A DNA stretch of 64,000 nucleotides from Pedococcus aerophilus (lineage in GTDB: Bacteria > Actinomycetota > Actinomycetes > Actinomycetales > Dermatophilaceae). Of the stretch, positions 28,456 through 39,995 are shown piece after piece. The number at the start of each line of letters is the position of its first letter. Within the stretch, counting starts at the first letter, position 1. Below the pieces are notes generated by a model. It made no database searches, had not been told where the DNA came from, and was given only the letters and a program-made list of their open reading frames with translations. The translations under genes were made by a program, and so were the position numbers. The stretch lies in the NCBI RefSeq assembly GCF_039532215.1, contig NZ_BAAARN010000001.1, positions 124,001 to 188,000 on the forward strand, written 5' to 3'.

Positions 28456-29578
28456 GCGCTGCCCCTTCCTCGAGGACCTCGGTTTCTTCGTCTGCCCGCT
28501 TGGCGCGGACCGATCTGCGCGGCGGCAGCAGGCCCTGCGGGCGGAAGATGGCCAAGGCCATCAGCGCGAGCCCGAAGAGCAGGAAGCGCGCGTCCGACAG
28601 GAAGCGGAACTTCTCGGGCGCCCACGTGAGCAGGGCGGCGGCGAGGATGACGCCCCACCGGTTGCCCTGGCCACCGACGACGACCATGGCGACGAAGAGC
28701 ACGGAGTACAGGATCGTGAAGTTGTCGGGGTTGATGAACTGCTGCTTGGTGGCGAACAGCGCCCCGGAGAGCCCACCGACGGCCGCGCCGGTGGCGAAGG
28801 CCAGCAGCTTGAACCGGAAGGTGGGTACGCCCATGAGCTCGGCGGCGTCCTCGTCCTCACGCGTCGCCTCCCAGGCCCGGCCGACGCGGGAGTTCTGCAT
28901 CCGCCAGTCGAGGAACAGGACGATGAAGACCAGGGTGAGGGCCAGCCAGTAGTACGGGATCGAGTCGGTCACCGAGAACTCGATGAACCGGGTCTGGTTG
29001 CTCAGGTCGATCTTCGCGACGAAACCGTCCCACACCAGGTGCGGCACCCCGAACAGGTCCAGGCTCGGGGGAGTCGGGATGTTGGAGATGCCGCGCGAGC
29101 CGCCGGTGAGGCCGTCGGCGTTCACGAGGACGAGGCGGACGATCTCACCGAAGCCCAGCGTCACGATGGCGAGGTAGTCGCCCCGCACCCGCAGCGTCGG
29201 TGCGCCGAGGACGATGCCGGAGAACAGCGTGACGGCCATCGCGATCGGGATGCACAGCAGCAGCGGGATGTTGCCGTGCGCCGAACCGAGGATGCCCACG
29301 GTAAAGGCGCCGATGGCGAAGAAGCCGATGTAGCCGAGGTCGAGCAGACCTGCGTACCCGATGACGATGTTGAGCCCGATCGCGACCAGGGCGTACAGCG
29401 CACAGAGGAACAGGACGGCACCGAAGTCGGAGTCCGTCGTCGTGATGAGCGGCGGGTTGATGATCGGCAGGAGGTAGACGAAGAGCGCCGCCGCGATGGC
29501 AAGGACGATCTTGGCCCAGCGGGGCAGCGCGCGGAAGCGGTCACCCACCCCGTGGAGGAAGTTCCTGACGGCGTTCAT
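28448..29578 (-). CDS. livM: branched-chain amino acid ABC transporter, permease LivM
   Basis: The 376-residue permease has about ten membrane helices. The family blocks NIVIGYAGLLDLGYIGFFAIG and LAIVTLGFGEIVRL are visible (first one given by its core GYAGLLDLGYIGFFA), as is the coupling-loop region RVGRAWEATREDEDAAELMG. It ends in a charged tail. It forms the inner-membrane channel with LivH. The ATG overlaps the livH stop as ATGA. Confidence 0.93.
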   Translation of the reverse strand: MNAVRNFLHGVGDRFRALPRWAKIVLAIAAALFVYLLPIINPPLITTTDSDFGAVLFLCALYALVAIGLNIVIGYAGLLDLGYIGFFAIGAFTVGILGSAHGNIPLLLCIPIAMAVTLFSGIVLGAPTLRVRGDYLAIVTLGFGEIVRLVLVNADGLTGGSRGISNIPTPPSLDLFGVPHLVWDGFVAKIDLSNQTRFIEFSVTDSIPYYWLALTLVFIVLFLDWRMQNSRVGRAWEATREDEDAAELMGVPTFRFKLLAFATGAAVGGLSGALFATKQQFINPDNFTILYSVLFVAMVVVGGQGNRWGVILAAALLTWAPEKFRFLSDARFLLFGLALMALAIFRPQGLLPPRRSVRAKRADEETEVLEEGAAHA

Positions 29579-30561
29579 GCGCGTGCCTTTCCGAGGGACT
29601 CACCGAGCAGGCCGGTCGGGCGGAACAGGAGGATGACGACCAGGAGCGTGAATGCGACGACGTCGCGCCACTCCCCACCGAAGACGGCCTGGCCGTAGTT
29701 TTCGGCGACGCCGAGGACGAAGCCACCCAGCAGGGCGCCCCGCAGGTTGCCGATGCCGCCGAGGACGGCGGCGGTGAAGGCCTTGACGCCGAGGATGAAG
29801 CCCGAGTTGTACCGGATCTGGCCGACCTTGAGCAGGTACATGACCGCGGCAGCTCCGGCCATCGCACCACCGAGGACGAAGGTGAGGCGGATGACGCGGT
29901 CCCGGTTGACGCCCATGAGGGCAGCGGCCTCGGGGTCCTGGGCGACGGCGCGGATGCCGCGGCCCAGGCGGGACCGGCTGACGAACTGGTCGAGGACGAC
30001 CATCATGACGATCGCCGCACCGAGGACGATGAGGTCGATGTTCGAGACGTGGTAGTCGAAGATGTAGAACAACCGGGTGGTCTCGATGCCGAGCGGGAAC
30101 GGCGACGCCTCACGGGGCCGACCGACGTACTCGACGAAGTCGGCGTCGGCGCCGAACCACTTGAAGGGCTTGTCGCGCAGACCCATGGCCTCGGCGAGGG
30201 CGAACGATGCGCCGATCGCCGAGATGAGGGCGATGAGCGGGGGAGAGTTGCGCTTGCGCAGTGGACGGTAGGCCACGAACTCCAGGACGAGGGCGACCAG
30301 CGCCGACATCGCCATGGCGGTCGCGAAGGCGACGACGAGGAAGCCGGCGGTGCCGAGTCCGGTCGCCTTGCTCGCACCGAGGGCGGTGAGGATCCAGACC
30401 GAGGCGAAGCCTCCGTACATGAAGACCTCGGAGTGCGCGAAGTTGATCAGGCGAAGGACGCCGTAGACGAGCGTGTAACCCAGGGCGATGAGGGCGTAGA
30501 TGGCTCCGTAGGCCAGCCCGGTGATCGTGAGTTCCCAGAAGTTGTTGAGCAGAAGATCCAT
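29575..30561 (-). CDS. livH: branched-chain amino acid ABC transporter, permease LivH
   Basis: The 328-residue permease has about eight membrane helices, the start YGAIYALIALGYTLVYGVL, RLINFAHSEVFMYG, and the coupling segment SRLGRGIRAVAQDPEAAALM, all typical of LivH. The ATG at 30559-30561 follows GGAGG. A 131-base gap with a hairpin separates it from livK. Confidence 0.93.
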   Translation of the reverse strand: MDLLLNNFWELTITGLAYGAIYALIALGYTLVYGVLRLINFAHSEVFMYGGFASVWILTALGASKATGLGTAGFLVVAFATAMAMSALVALVLEFVAYRPLRKRNSPPLIALISAIGASFALAEAMGLRDKPFKWFGADADFVEYVGRPREASPFPLGIETTRLFYIFDYHVSNIDLIVLGAAIVMMVVLDQFVSRSRLGRGIRAVAQDPEAAALMGVNRDRVIRLTFVLGGAMAGAAAVMYLLKVGQIRYNSGFILGVKAFTAAVLGGIGNLRGALLGGFVLGVAENYGQAVFGGEWRDVVAFTLLVVILLFRPTGLLGESLGKARA

Positions 30562-30642
30562 CAGACCTCCGAGTAGGGGGGCGTCTCAAACCTGGGTCAG
30601 GGGAAAGACCAGGCTGGTCCCGCGCGTCCGGGTGGGAACACG

Positions 30643-30684
30643 GTAGCGGCCAAGGCCCCCGATGCCGAGAGCCTTGGCCGCTAC
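30643..30684 (-). terminator. hairpin between livK and livH (partial terminator or processing site)
   Basis: A perfect 14-bp stem (30643-30656 with 30671-30684) with a 14-base loop lies just after the livK stop at 30693. It would let the binding protein be made in excess over the membrane parts. Confidence 0.75.
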
Positions 30685-30692
30685 GCGTGGAA

Positions 30693-31832
30693 CTACTTGA
30701 TTTCCTGGTCCGGGACGATCTTGCCGTCGGTGACCTTGTAGGCCCAGACCGACACCTCGGCCGGCTCGCCCTTGGCGTCGAACTTGACGTTCTTGGTGAC
30801 GCCCTGGGCCGAGTAGGAACCGATGAACGCGGTCATGTCCGCCGACGCGGTCTTGCCCGCGGCGATGCCGGCGAGGAAGACGTTGGCCGCGTCGTAGGCC
30901 TCGGCCGAGTAGGTGGCGGGCTCGGAGTTGTAGGCCTTCTTGTAGGCCTCGACGAACTCCGGAGCCTTGTCCGGGGGGAGGCACGGGCAGGTGATGATGG
31001 CACCCTCGGCCGCCGCGCCGGCGCCCTTGATGAAGCCGTCGTCCTTGACGCCGTCAGCCGCGACGAAGGTGCCGGTGAAGCCACCGTCCTTCAGCTGCTT
31101 GGCGAGCTTGGAGGCGTTGGAGTAGTAGCCGCCGTAGAAGAACACGGTGGCGCCCGAGGACTTGGCCTTGGTGACCGTCGCGGAGAAGTCGTCCTGCTTG
31201 CCGTCGGCAGCAGTCTGGTCGGTGCCGGCCACAGCCGAACCGAGGTCCTTCTTCACGATGTCGGCCAGGCCCTTGCCGTACTCCGAGGTGTCGTCGGAGA
31301 CGAAGACCTTGTCGGCCTTGAGGATGTCCTTGATGTACTTGGCAGCCGCCGGGCCCTGCGTGGCGTCGTTGCCGAGGATGCGGTGGAAGGTCTTCCAGCC
31401 GTTCTCGGACAGCGCCGGGTTGGTGGCGGAGGCCGAGATGGTGTTCAGGCCAGCCTGCTCGAAGATCGGGTCGGCCGCCTTGGACTCACCGGAGAACGCG
31501 GGGCCGACGATGCCGACGAGCTTCTTGTCGGTGACGGCCTTCTGGGCCAGACCGGGCGCGATGGCCGGGTCGCCCTGGCTGTCGAACGAGGTCAGGGTGA
31601 CCTTGCAGTCGGCGTTCTTCTCGTTGTACTGGTTGACGGCGAGCTCGGCACCGTTCTTGATGTTGATGCCGAGGTTGGCGGCGTCACCGGTCAGTGCACC
31701 GAAGAAGCCGATCTTGAGGTCGCAGGCCTTGCCACCGCTGGTGGACTCGGCGTCGTTGGTGGTGCCGCCACAGGCACTCAGCGCGAGCGCGGCCGCCACG
31801 AGGGGCGCGCCAATCTTGAACACGGAACGCAA
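30693..31832 (-). CDS. livK: branched-chain amino acid ABC transporter, binding lipoprotein
   Basis: The 379-residue protein is a periplasmic-binding-type lipoprotein. A signal peptide ends in the lipobox LSAC (Cys at about residue 20), then LKIGFFGALTGDAANLG begins the Leu/Ile/Val-binding fold, with GIVGPAFSGES, DDTSEYGKGLAD and TYSAEAYDAANVF as later blocks. I chose the TTG at 31830-31832: AGGAGGAG stands immediately upstream, and the start gives a standard signal peptide. A longer frame reaching ATG 31859 spans this ribosome site and is not favoured. Ligand identity is inferred from the operon. Confidence 0.92.
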   Translation of the reverse strand: MRSVFKIGAPLVAAALALSACGGTTNDAESTSGGKACDLKIGFFGALTGDAANLGINIKNGAELAVNQYNEKNADCKVTLTSFDSQGDPAIAPGLAQKAVTDKKLVGIVGPAFSGESKAADPIFEQAGLNTISASATNPALSENGWKTFHRILGNDATQGPAAAKYIKDILKADKVFVSDDTSEYGKGLADIVKKDLGSAVAGTDQTAADGKQDDFSATVTKAKSSGATVFFYGGYYSNASKLAKQLKDGGFTGTFVAADGVKDDGFIKGAGAAAEGAIITCPCLPPDKAPEFVEAYKKAYNSEPATYSAEAYDAANVFLAGIAAGKTASADMTAFIGSYSAQGVTKNVKFDAKGEPAEVSVWAYKVTDGKIVPDQEIK

Positions 31833-32197
31833 GACTCCTCCTGAAGTCACATGGTGCACGTGGAGGCGGCAGGGTCACAGCGCCCACGGTCCCCGGTTGG
31901 GGTATGGGCAGACTATGACCCCGGAGGTCGCGGGGTTGGGGACTTCGGCCTCAGGCGTGACCGTGTCGTTATCACAGGTCTTGCTGTTTGGCGCAACGAG
32001 ACGGCGACATCCTCCGGCGGTGTAGGGAAACGAGAAACCGATCTGCGCCGGGCGAGCGCCACGGGTGGGACCGTGAGAACCCGTGTCCCGCAAGGCGAAC
32101 TCCACGGGCTCCTCACTCGTCTACACAGTGTGGCGCTGCATACTTGGCACCACGTGTCTGTCCTCAGCGAGGGGCCATCCCACCGAAAGGCGTACCC
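31833..32197. other. divergent intergenic region, livK / Rieske protein
   Basis: These 365 bases hold no gene I can support. They contain the liv promoter (31968-31996, minus strand) and, near the Rieske gene, CATACT at 32139-32144 as a possible -10 box without a convincing -35. Confidence 0.6.
31968..31996 (-). promoter_or_regulatory. probable promoter of the liv operon
   Basis: On the minus strand TTGCGC (31996-31991) and GATAAC (31973-31968) are 17 bases apart. The leader to the TTG start is about 130 bases. Confidence 0.65.
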
Positions 32198-32668
32198 ATG
32201 ACCCACACCGACGAGCCCACCACGGCACCGTCCACCTCCCCCCTGGCGGCCACCGGTCCGAGCCGTCGGGTGCTGCTGGCCTCAGCGGGCATCGGCGCCG
32301 TCGCCCTGAGCGGGTGCGGCGCGGCCGAGCAGGCGGCCAACGACGTGGCGAGCAGCGCGTCCAACGCCGCGACCGACGCCGTCAAGGACGCCATCTCGAA
32401 GGCGACGATCCCCGTGGGCGGTGGCAAGGTGTTCCCGGACCATAAGGTCGTCGTCACCCAGCCCGCCTCGGGGGAGTTCAAGGCGTTCAGCGCCGTCTGC
32501 ACGCACCAGTCGTGCGTGGTCGCGGACGTCGCCGACGGCACGATCAACTGCGCCTGCCACGGCAGCAAGTTCGACATCACCACCGGTGCCGTCAAGAACG
32601 GCCCGGCCACGTCCCCGCTCCCCGAGAAGTCGGTCACCGTGAGCGGCGACGGGATCTCCGTCAGCTGA
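32198..32668 (+). CDS. Rieske 2Fe-2S lipoprotein
   Basis: The 156-residue protein has a twin-arginine-like signal (SRRVLLASAGIGAVAL) ending in a lipobox LSGC, an Ala/Ser-rich linker of about 40 residues and a C-terminal Rieske domain. Cluster ligands are in CTHQSC and CACHGSKFD, i.e. the Cys-x-His and Cys-x-x-His pairs. It should sit on the outer face of the membrane and pass electrons. Such small actinobacterial proteins stand alone and their partner is unknown. The ATG at 32198 follows GAAAGG; an in-frame extension upstream is intergenic. A hairpin terminator follows. Confidence 0.9.
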   Translation: MTHTDEPTTAPSTSPLAATGPSRRVLLASAGIGAVALSGCGAAEQAANDVASSASNAATDAVKDAISKATIPVGGGKVFPDHKVVVTQPASGEFKAFSAVCTHQSCVVADVADGTINCACHGSKFDITTGAVKNGPATSPLPEKSVTVSGDGISVS

Positions 32669-32688
32669 GTCGACAACGGCGTCGGCCG

Positions 32689-32721
32689 GGGGTGTGCTCC
32701 GCGGTCCGCGGGGCACACCCC
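32689..32721 (+). terminator. terminator hairpin after the Rieske gene
   Basis: A 9-bp outer stem (32689-32697 with 32713-32721) and an inner CCGCGG pairing form one long hairpin, 30 bases before the uvrC -10 box. Confidence 0.8.
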
Positions 32722-32750
32722 TCGACGTGGGCGGCGTCGGTGCCGCTCCA

Positions 32751-32756
32751 TAGAGT
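32751..32756 (+). promoter_or_regulatory. -10 box that sets a leaderless GTG start for uvrC
   Basis: TAGAGT is followed by six bases and the GTG at 32763. No ribosome site fits. Confidence 0.65.
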
Positions 32757-32762
32757 GGTGCC

Positions 32763-34745
32763 GTGGCTGATCCGTCGACCTACCGTCCTGCGCCGGGGGA
32801 GATCCCGGTGGACCCGGGCGTCTACCGGTTCAGGGACTCGGCGCGACGCGTCATCTACGTCGGCAAGGCCAAGTCGCTCCGGCCCCGGCTCTCCTCCTAC
32901 TTCCAGGACCTCTCCGCCCTGCACCCGCGGACCGCGACCATGGTCACCACCGCGGCCAGCGTCGAGTGGACCGTCGTGTCGACCGAGGTCGAGGCCCTCC
33001 AGCTCGAGTACTCCTGGATCAAGGAGTTCGACCCGCGGTTCAACGTCAAGTACCGCGACGACAAGTCCTACCCCTACCTCGCCGTGACGATGGGCGAGGA
33101 GTTCCCGCGCGCCCAGGTCATGCGCGGCGCCAAGCGCAAGGGCACCCGCTACTTCGGGCCGTACGCCCATGCCTGGGCGATCCGCGAGACGCTCGACCTG
33201 CTGCTGCGAGTCTTCCCGGTACGCACCTGCTCGTCGGGGGTCTTCAAGCGCGCCGGCCAGGTGGGCCGTCCGTGCCTGCTCGGCTACATCGACAAGTGCT
33301 CGGCGCCCTGCGTCGGTCGGGTCAGCCCCGAGGAGCACCGCGAGATCGCCGACGACTTCTGCGACTTCATGGCCGGCAACACCACCCGCTTCGTCAAGCG
33401 GCTCGAGCGCGAGATGGCCAACGCCTCCAAGGAGCTCGAGTTCGAGCAGGCTGCCCGCCTGCGTGACGACCTCGTCGCCCTCGGCAAGGCGCTGGAGAAG
33501 TCAGCCGTCGTCCTCGGCGACGGCACGGACGCAGACGTCTTCGCCCTCGAGGACGACGGCCTCGAGGTCGCCGTCCAGGTGTTCCACGTCCGCGGCGGCC
33601 GGGTCCGGGGCCAGCGCGGCTGGGTGGCCGAGATGGACGCCGAGACCGTCCCCGAGATCGTCCGGCACCTCCTCCAGCAGGTGTATGGCGGCGAGTCCGG
33701 TGAGGGCGTGCCTCGCGAGGTCCTCGTGCCCGTCCTGCCCGAGGACCCCGAGGCCGTCTCGTTGTGGCTGAGCGCCCTACGCGGGTCGAACGTCGACCTG
33801 CGGGTGCCGCAGCGCGGCGACAAGAAGACGCTCCTGGAGACGGTGCACCGCAACGCCAAGCAGTCGCTGGCCCGGCACAAGCTCGCGCGGGCCGGCGACC
33901 TCACGGCCCGCAGCGTGGCGCTCCAGCAGCTCCAGGAGACCCTCGACCTGCCCGACGCCCCGCTGCGCGTCGAGTGCTACGACATCAGCCACATCCAGGG
34001 CTCGCAGGTCGTCGGCTCGATGGTCGTCTTCGAGGACGGCCTGGCCCGCAAGAGCGAGTACCGCCGCTTCGTCATCCGCGGCGAGGAGGTCGACGACACC
34101 GCCGCCATGGACGAGGTCCTCACACGTCGGTTCAGCCGCTACCTCGAGGAGCGGGACCAGTCCAGCGACCTCGAGCTCGGACGCGACCCCGACTCCGGAC
34201 CCGAGCGCATCGACCCCGACACCGGGAAGCCGAAACGCTTCGCCTACCCGCCGAACCTCGTCGTCGTCGACGGTGGCCTGCCCCAGGTCAACGCCGCGAA
34301 GGCCGCGCTGGCGGCCCTGGGCATCGACGACATCGCCGTGGTCGGCCTCGCCAAGCGGCTCGAGGAGGTGTGGGTGCCGGGCCAGGACTACCCCGTCATC
34401 CTGCCGCGCACGAGCGAGGGCCTGTACCTCCTGCAGCGGCTGCGCGACGAGGCGCACCGGTTCGCCATCACCTTCCACCGCCAGCGCCGGTCCAAGGCGA
34501 TGACCGCCAGCGTGCTCGACGCCATACCGGGCCTGGGGGAGACCCGGCGCAAGGCCCTGCTGCGCCACTTCGGGTCGGTGAAGAAGATCCGGGCGGCGAC
34601 GGCCGAGGAGCTCACCGAGGTTTCTGGCATCGGGCCTGCGCTCGCGGCCACGATTGCGGCAGAGTTGGCCACGCAGGGATCGGGCACGCCAGCCGTCAAC
34701 CTCATGACCGGCGAGATCATCGACGAGGACGGAGCAGCGCAGTGA
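32763..34745 (+). CDS. uvrC: excinuclease ABC subunit C
   Basis: UvrC makes the two incisions in nucleotide excision repair. The 660-residue protein has an N-terminal GIY-YIG nuclease ([19 protein letters not shown]), Cys residues in [14 protein letters not shown], a UVR domain (about 205-240) for UvrB contact, an RNase H-like second nuclease ([19 protein letters not shown]), and a C-terminal helix-hairpin-helix pair ([18 protein letters not shown]). It starts at GTG 32763 behind a TAGAGT box and is probably leaderless. It is the first gene of an operon with rapZ, yvcK and perhaps whiA; the stop overlaps the rapZ start (GTGA). Confidence 0.97.
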   Translation: MADPSTYRPAPGEIPVDPGVYRFRDSARRVIYVGKAKSLRPRLSSYFQDLSALHPRTATMVTTAASVEWTVVSTEVEALQLEYSWIKEFDPRFNVKYRDDKSYPYLAVTMGEEFPRAQVMRGAKRKGTRYFGPYAHAWAIRETLDLLLRVFPVRTCSSGVFKRAGQVGRPCLLGYIDKCSAPCVGRVSPEEHREIADDFCDFMAGNTTRFVKRLEREMANASKELEFEQAARLRDDLVALGKALEKSAVVLGDGTDADVFALEDDGLEVAVQVFHVRGGRVRGQRGWVAEMDAETVPEIVRHLLQQVYGGESGEGVPREVLVPVLPEDPEAVSLWLSALRGSNVDLRVPQRGDKKTLLETVHRNAKQSLARHKLARAGDLTARSVALQQLQETLDLPDAPLRVECYDISHIQGSQVVGSMVVFEDGLARKSEYRRFVIRGEEVDDTAAMDEVLTRRFSRYLEERDQSSDLELGRDPDSGPERIDPDTGKPKRFAYPPNLVVVDGGLPQVNAAKAALAALGIDDIAVVGLAKRLEEVWVPGQDYPVILPRTSEGLYLLQRLRDEAHRFAITFHRQRRSKAMTASVLDAIPGLGETRRKALLRHFGSVKKIRAATAEELTEVSGIGPALAATIAAELATQGSGTPAVNLMTGEIIDEDGAAQ

Positions 34746-35668
34746 CCAGCGCGCCAGGGACAGGCTCCACCGGAGCAGACGACGACGGGTCGACGACGCC
34801 CAGACCCGAGCTCGTCATCGTCACCGGCATGAGCGGGGCCGGGCGGTCCACGACGGCCAACGTCCTGGAGGACTCCGGCTGGTACGTCGTCGACAACCTG
34901 CCGCCGCACCTGCTCGTCTCGCTCGCCGACCTGGCCAGCGGGGTCGGCCGCAGCGCGGACCTCCCGCGCATCGCCGCGGTCGTCGACGTCCGCGCTCGCG
35001 GGTTCTTCGCCCACCTGCAGACCGCGCTCAACGAGCTGCGGCTGCGCGACTGGCACCCCAACCTCGTCTTCCTCGACGCGACGGACGAGGCCCTGGTCCG
35101 CCGGTTCGAGTCGGTGCGTCGACCGCACCCGCTCCAGGGCGAGGGACGCCTGCTCGACGGGATCGTGCGGGAGCGCGAGCTGCTCGCCGACCTGAGGGCG
35201 GTCGCTGACGTCGTCATCGACACGTCCGGCCTCAACGTCCACCAGCTCGCCAAGAAGGTGCACCCGGTCTTCGCTGACGGCGATTCCGGGCCCAAGGTGC
35301 GGATCGCGGTGATGTCGTTCGGGTTCAAGTACGGCGTGCCGCTCGATGCCGACTTCGTCTTCGACATGCGCTTCCTGCCCAACCCGTTCTGGATCCCCGA
35401 GCTGCGCAACTTCACCGGTCAGGACGCCCCGGTCGCCGAGTTCGTGCTGGGCCAGGAAGGCGCGCCGGAGTTCGTGGAGCGTGTCGCCGCCCTGATGGAA
35501 CCCGTGGTGGCTGGCTACGTCCGCGAGGGGCGCCGGTACGCCACGGTCGCCGTGGGGTGCACCGGCGGCAAGCACCGTTCGGTGGCCGTGGCCGAGGCGC
35601 TGCGGACCCGGCTGACCAGCGACGACGTGGCGACGTTCGTGGTGCACCGCGACCTGGGGCAGGAGTGA
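34742..35668 (+). CDS. rapZ: RNase adapter RapZ / P-loop nucleotide-binding protein
   Basis: The 308-residue protein has the P-loop GMSGAGRST (about residue 29), [30 protein letters not shown] and the C-terminal [17 protein letters not shown] block that are typical of the RapZ/YvcJ family. In E. coli RapZ guides RNase E to the GlmZ RNA and so controls GlmS. In actinobacteria it always accompanies yvcK and whiA, but its target is not settled. The GTG at 34742 overlaps the uvrC stop by four bases, and the stop overlaps the yvcK start by four. Confidence 0.95.
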   Translation: MTSAPGTGSTGADDDGSTTPRPELVIVTGMSGAGRSTTANVLEDSGWYVVDNLPPHLLVSLADLASGVGRSADLPRIAAVVDVRARGFFAHLQTALNELRLRDWHPNLVFLDATDEALVRRFESVRRPHPLQGEGRLLDGIVRERELLADLRAVADVVIDTSGLNVHQLAKKVHPVFADGDSGPKVRIAVMSFGFKYGVPLDADFVFDMRFLPNPFWIPELRNFTGQDAPVAEFVLGQEGAPEFVERVAALMEPVVAGYVREGRRYATVAVGCTGGKHRSVAVAEALRTRLTSDDVATFVVHRDLGQE

Positions 35669-36600
35669 CGGGTCCTGCGGTCGTCGCCCTCGGAGGGGGG
35701 CACGGCCTGGCCGCGTCGCTGGAGGCCCTCAAGCTCGTCTGCGACGACATCACCGCGGTGGTCACGGTGGCCGACAACGGCGGCTCGTCCGGCCGGTTGC
35801 GCGACGAGTTCGAGATCCTCCCGCCCGGCGACCTGCGGATGGCGCTCACCGCGCTGTGCGACGACACCGAGTGGGGCCACACCTGGCGAGACGTCCTCCA
35901 GCACCGGTTCCGCGGGGAGGGACCGCTGGGTGGTCACGCCCTCGGCAACCTCCTCATCGCCGCCCTGTGGGACCTGCACCACGACCCCGTCGCCGGGCTC
36001 GACCTCGTCGGCCGGCTGCTCAACGCGCGCGGCCGGGTGCTGCCCATGGCGGCCGTCCCCCTGGAGATCACCGCCCAGATCGCCGGCACCGACCCGGGCG
36101 ACCCGGAGCGGGTGGACACGGTGCGCGGTCAGGTCGCGGTGGCGAGCACCCGTGGGCAGGTGCGCAGCATCGCCCTCGAGCCGGCCGACCCGCCGTCGGC
36201 GCCCGACACCATCGACGCCGTCCGAGAGGCCGACTGGGTCATCCTCGGTCCCGGGTCGTGGTTCACGTCGGTGATGCCCCACCTGATGGTCCCCGCGCTG
36301 CGCGACGCCCTGCACGACACCTCGGCCAAGCGGCTGCTGACTCTCAACCTCGAGCACTCGGGGGAGACCGCCGGCTTCTCGTGCGCGCGCCAGGTCGACG
36401 CGCTGGCCGACCACGCGCCCCGGCTGAGACTCGACGTCGTGCTCGCCGACCCCGGTGCGGTCGACGACGAGGCGCAGCTGCGCGAGGCCGCCGCCCGGCT
36501 CGGCGCAGAGGTCGTCGTCGCGGCGATCGCCCAGCGCGGAGCGCCCGGCCACCACGACTCCTTGCGGCTCGCCGCGGCGTACCGTGACATCTTCGGGTGA
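35665..36600 (+). CDS. yvcK: YvcK/CuvA family gluconeogenesis factor
   Basis: The 311-residue protein has the glycine-rich start [17 protein letters not shown], the [15 protein letters not shown] motif, [15 protein letters not shown], and [14 protein letters not shown]. The family binds UDP-sugars and is needed for wall synthesis on gluconeogenic carbon in Bacillus and mycobacteria. The fold resembles CofD. The GTG at 35665 overlaps the rapZ stop as GTGA. Confidence 0.95.
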   Translation: MTGPAVVALGGGHGLAASLEALKLVCDDITAVVTVADNGGSSGRLRDEFEILPPGDLRMALTALCDDTEWGHTWRDVLQHRFRGEGPLGGHALGNLLIAALWDLHHDPVAGLDLVGRLLNARGRVLPMAAVPLEITAQIAGTDPGDPERVDTVRGQVAVASTRGQVRSIALEPADPPSAPDTIDAVREADWVILGPGSWFTSVMPHLMVPALRDALHDTSAKRLLTLNLEHSGETAGFSCARQVDALADHAPRLRLDVVLADPGAVDDEAQLREAAARLGAEVVVAAIAQRGAPGHHDSLRLAAAYRDIFG

Positions 36601-36696
36601 GGCCACCCGGGTCGGGCGGCACCCCGACGGCAGAACAGTTCACCCCGGGTCCGCGGACCCGACCGAAGCACCACGGCGAGATGGCAGGATGACGGC

Positions 36697-37677
36697 ATGG
36701 CGATGACGGCGCGGGTCAAGGACGAGCTGAGCAGACTCGACGTCACGAAACCGTGCTGCCGCAAGTCGGAGGTGGCGGCGACCCTGCGGTTCGCGGGTGG
36801 ACTGCACATCGTCGGCGGGCGGATCGTGGTCGAGGCCGAGCTCGACACGGCCAACGCGGCCCGGCGGCTCCGCAAGAACATCGGCGACCTCTACGGCCAC
36901 CCGTCCGAGGTGCTCGTGCTGGCGGCCGGTGGCCTGCGCAAGGGCAGCCGCTACGTCGTGCGCGTGGTCCAGGACGGCGAGGCCCTGGCCCGCCAGACCG
37001 GTCTCATCGACGCGCGGGGTCGCCCGGTCCGTGGGCTGCCCCCCAAGGTCGTCAGTGCCTCGGCCTGCGACGCCGAGGCGGCCTGGCGCGGTGCCTTCAT
37101 CGCGCACGGTTCGCTCACCGAGCCCGGTCGGTCCTCAGCCTTGGAGATCACCTGCCCCGGTCCGGAGGCCGCACTGGCCCTCGTCGGTGCCGCCCGACGC
37201 CTCGGCATCCAGGCCAAGGCCCGCGAGGTGCGTGGCGTGGACCGCGTCGTCATCCGTGACGGTGACGCCATCGGCGCGATGCTCACCCGGCTCGGCGCCC
37301 ACGAGGCGGTCCTGGCGTGGGAGGAGCGCCGGATGCGTCGCGAGGTCCGGGCCACCGCCAACCGCCTGGCCAACTTCGACGACGCCAACCTGCGCCGCTC
37401 CGCCCGGGCCGCCGTGGCAGCCGGGGCCCGGGTCCACCGGGCGATGGAGATCCTCGGCGAGGAGATCCCCGACCACCTCCGCGAGGCGGGGGAGCTGCGG
37501 CTCCAACACAAGCAGGCGTCCCTGGAGGAGCTCGGCCAGCTCGCCCAGCCGCCGATGACCAAGGACGCGGTCGCCGGGCGGATCCGCCGACTGCTCGCGA
37601 TGGCCGACAAGCGAGCCCAGGACCTCGGCATCCCCGGTACGGACGCGAACCTCACCGCTGACATGCTGGACGCATGA
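36697..37677 (+). CDS. whiA: sporulation/division regulator WhiA
   Basis: The 326-residue DNA-binding protein has the degenerate LAGLIDADG homing-endonuclease-like N-terminal domain and a C-terminal helix-turn-helix ([15 protein letters not shown]). It also has the typical [19 protein letters not shown] start and an [15 protein letters not shown] segment. WhiA controls division genes such as ftsZ in actinobacteria together with WhiB. The ATG at 36697 lies six bases after CAGGAT (36685-36690), so it may have its own leaderless transcript besides read-through from uvrC-rapZ-yvcK. Its stop overlaps the next ATG (ATGA). Confidence 0.95.
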   Translation: MAMTARVKDELSRLDVTKPCCRKSEVAATLRFAGGLHIVGGRIVVEAELDTANAARRLRKNIGDLYGHPSEVLVLAAGGLRKGSRYVVRVVQDGEALARQTGLIDARGRPVRGLPPKVVSASACDAEAAWRGAFIAHGSLTEPGRSSALEITCPGPEAALALVGAARRLGIQAKAREVRGVDRVVIRDGDAIGAMLTRLGAHEAVLAWEERRMRREVRATANRLANFDDANLRRSARAAVAAGARVHRAMEILGEEIPDHLREAGELRLQHKQASLEELGQLAQPPMTKDAVAGRIRRLLAMADKRAQDLGIPGTDANLTADMLDA

Positions 37678-38846
37678 CACAGATCGCCGTCGTCGGCACC
37701 GGGTACGTCGGACTCTCGATCGCGGTGCTGCTGTCCCGGCACCACCCGGTGGTGGCGCTCGACATCGACGCCGCTCGTGTCGCGGGCCTCAAGGACGGGC
37801 GCAGTCCCATCCACGACGCCGAGATCGAGGCGGCACTCGCCACCGACGACCTCGACCTCACCTTCACGACCGAGGCGGCGGAGGCCTACGCGGGCGCGGA
37901 GTTCGTCGTCGTCGCCACCCCCACCGACTACGACCCCGACACCAACTACTTCAACACCTCGTCGGTCGAGGCGGTGCTCAAGGACGCCGCGGCGCACAAC
38001 CCGTCGGCCACCCTGGTGGTCAAGTCCACCGTGCCGGTCGGCTTCACCCGCGACGTCTCGGACCGCCTGGGCCTGGACACCGTGGTCTTCAGCCCGGAGT
38101 TCCTGCGCGAGGGCAAGGCGCTGTGGGACCTCCTGCACCCGTCCCGCATCGTCATGGGGGAGCGCAGCGAGCGGGCCCAGCACTTCGCCGACCTGCTCTC
38201 GGAGGCGGCGCTCGAGGACGACGTGCCCGTCCTGCTCACGGACAGCACCGAGGCCGAGGCGATCAAGCTCTTCGCCAACACCTTCCTCGCGATGCGGGTG
38301 GCGTTCTTCAACGAGCTCGACACCTTCGCGGCGACCCACGGCCTCGACAGCCGACAGATCATCGACGGGGTGGGCCTCGACCCGCGCATCGGCAGCCACT
38401 ACAACAACCCGTCCTTCGGGTACGGCGGCTACTGCCTGCCCAAGGACACCAAGCAGCTGCTGGCCAACTACCAGAACGTGCCGCAGAACCTCGTCGAGGC
38501 GATCGTCAACGCCAACGCCACGCGCAAGGACTTCGTGGCGAACGACATCCTGTCCCGCCGCCCCGGCGTCGTGGGCATCCACCGCCTCATCATGAAGGCG
38601 GAGTCGGACAACTTCCGGGCCAGCAGCGTGCAGGGGATCATGAAGCGCATCAAGGCCAAGGGCGTCGAGGTGATCGTCTTCGAGCCCGCCGTCGCCGACG
38701 ACCACTTCTTCGGCTCCCGGGTCGTGCGCGACCTCGCCGAGTTCAAGGCGGCCTCCGACATCATCGTCGCGAACCGCGTGGTGCCCGAGCTCGCCGACGT
38801 CGTGGACAAGGTCTACACGCGCGACCTGTTCGGCGGCGACCAGTAG
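37674..38846 (+). CDS. nucleotide sugar dehydrogenase (UDP-glucose 6-dehydrogenase type)
   Basis: The 390-residue protein oxidises a UDP-sugar twice with NAD, most likely UDP-glucose to UDP-glucuronate. Visible are the Rossmann start [48 protein letters not shown], the Lys/Asn motif [20 protein letters not shown], and the catalytic Cys in [14 protein letters not shown]. At 390 residues it fits the short subgroup. It is coupled to whiA by an ATGA overlap. That is not the usual neighbour of whiA and may place surface-polymer precursor supply under the same transcript. Confidence 0.92.
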   Translation: MTQIAVVGTGYVGLSIAVLLSRHHPVVALDIDAARVAGLKDGRSPIHDAEIEAALATDDLDLTFTTEAAEAYAGAEFVVVATPTDYDPDTNYFNTSSVEAVLKDAAAHNPSATLVVKSTVPVGFTRDVSDRLGLDTVVFSPEFLREGKALWDLLHPSRIVMGERSERAQHFADLLSEAALEDDVPVLLTDSTEAEAIKLFANTFLAMRVAFFNELDTFAATHGLDSRQIIDGVGLDPRIGSHYNNPSFGYGGYCLPKDTKQLLANYQNVPQNLVEAIVNANATRKDFVANDILSRRPGVVGIHRLIMKAESDNFRASSVQGIMKRIKAKGVEVIVFEPAVADDHFFGSRVVRDLAEFKAASDIIVANRVVPELADVVDKVYTRDLFGGDQ

Positions 38847-38917
38847 GTCGACCAGTGGGTCCCAGGGTTACCCGCCCGTACACCGGACCGTCCTGTCGGC
38901 ACCACACGGCGATCCAA

Positions 38918-38957
38918 TAGGGTCGGGAACGACTCCACGTGCCGCGTCACGCGGCAC
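38918..38957 (+). promoter_or_regulatory. gap leader: -10-like box and a perfect hairpin
   Basis: TAGGGT (38918-38923) is a plausible -10 box. Sixteen bases on, GTGCCGCG (38939-38946) and CGCGGCAC (38950-38957) form a perfect 8-bp stem with a TCA loop in the 5' leader of gap, about 30 bases before its start. Confidence 0.5.
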
Positions 38958-38972
38958 ACCGTCCCCACCTGA

Positions 38973-39992
<1,020 letters not shown>

Positions 39993-39995
39993 CGC

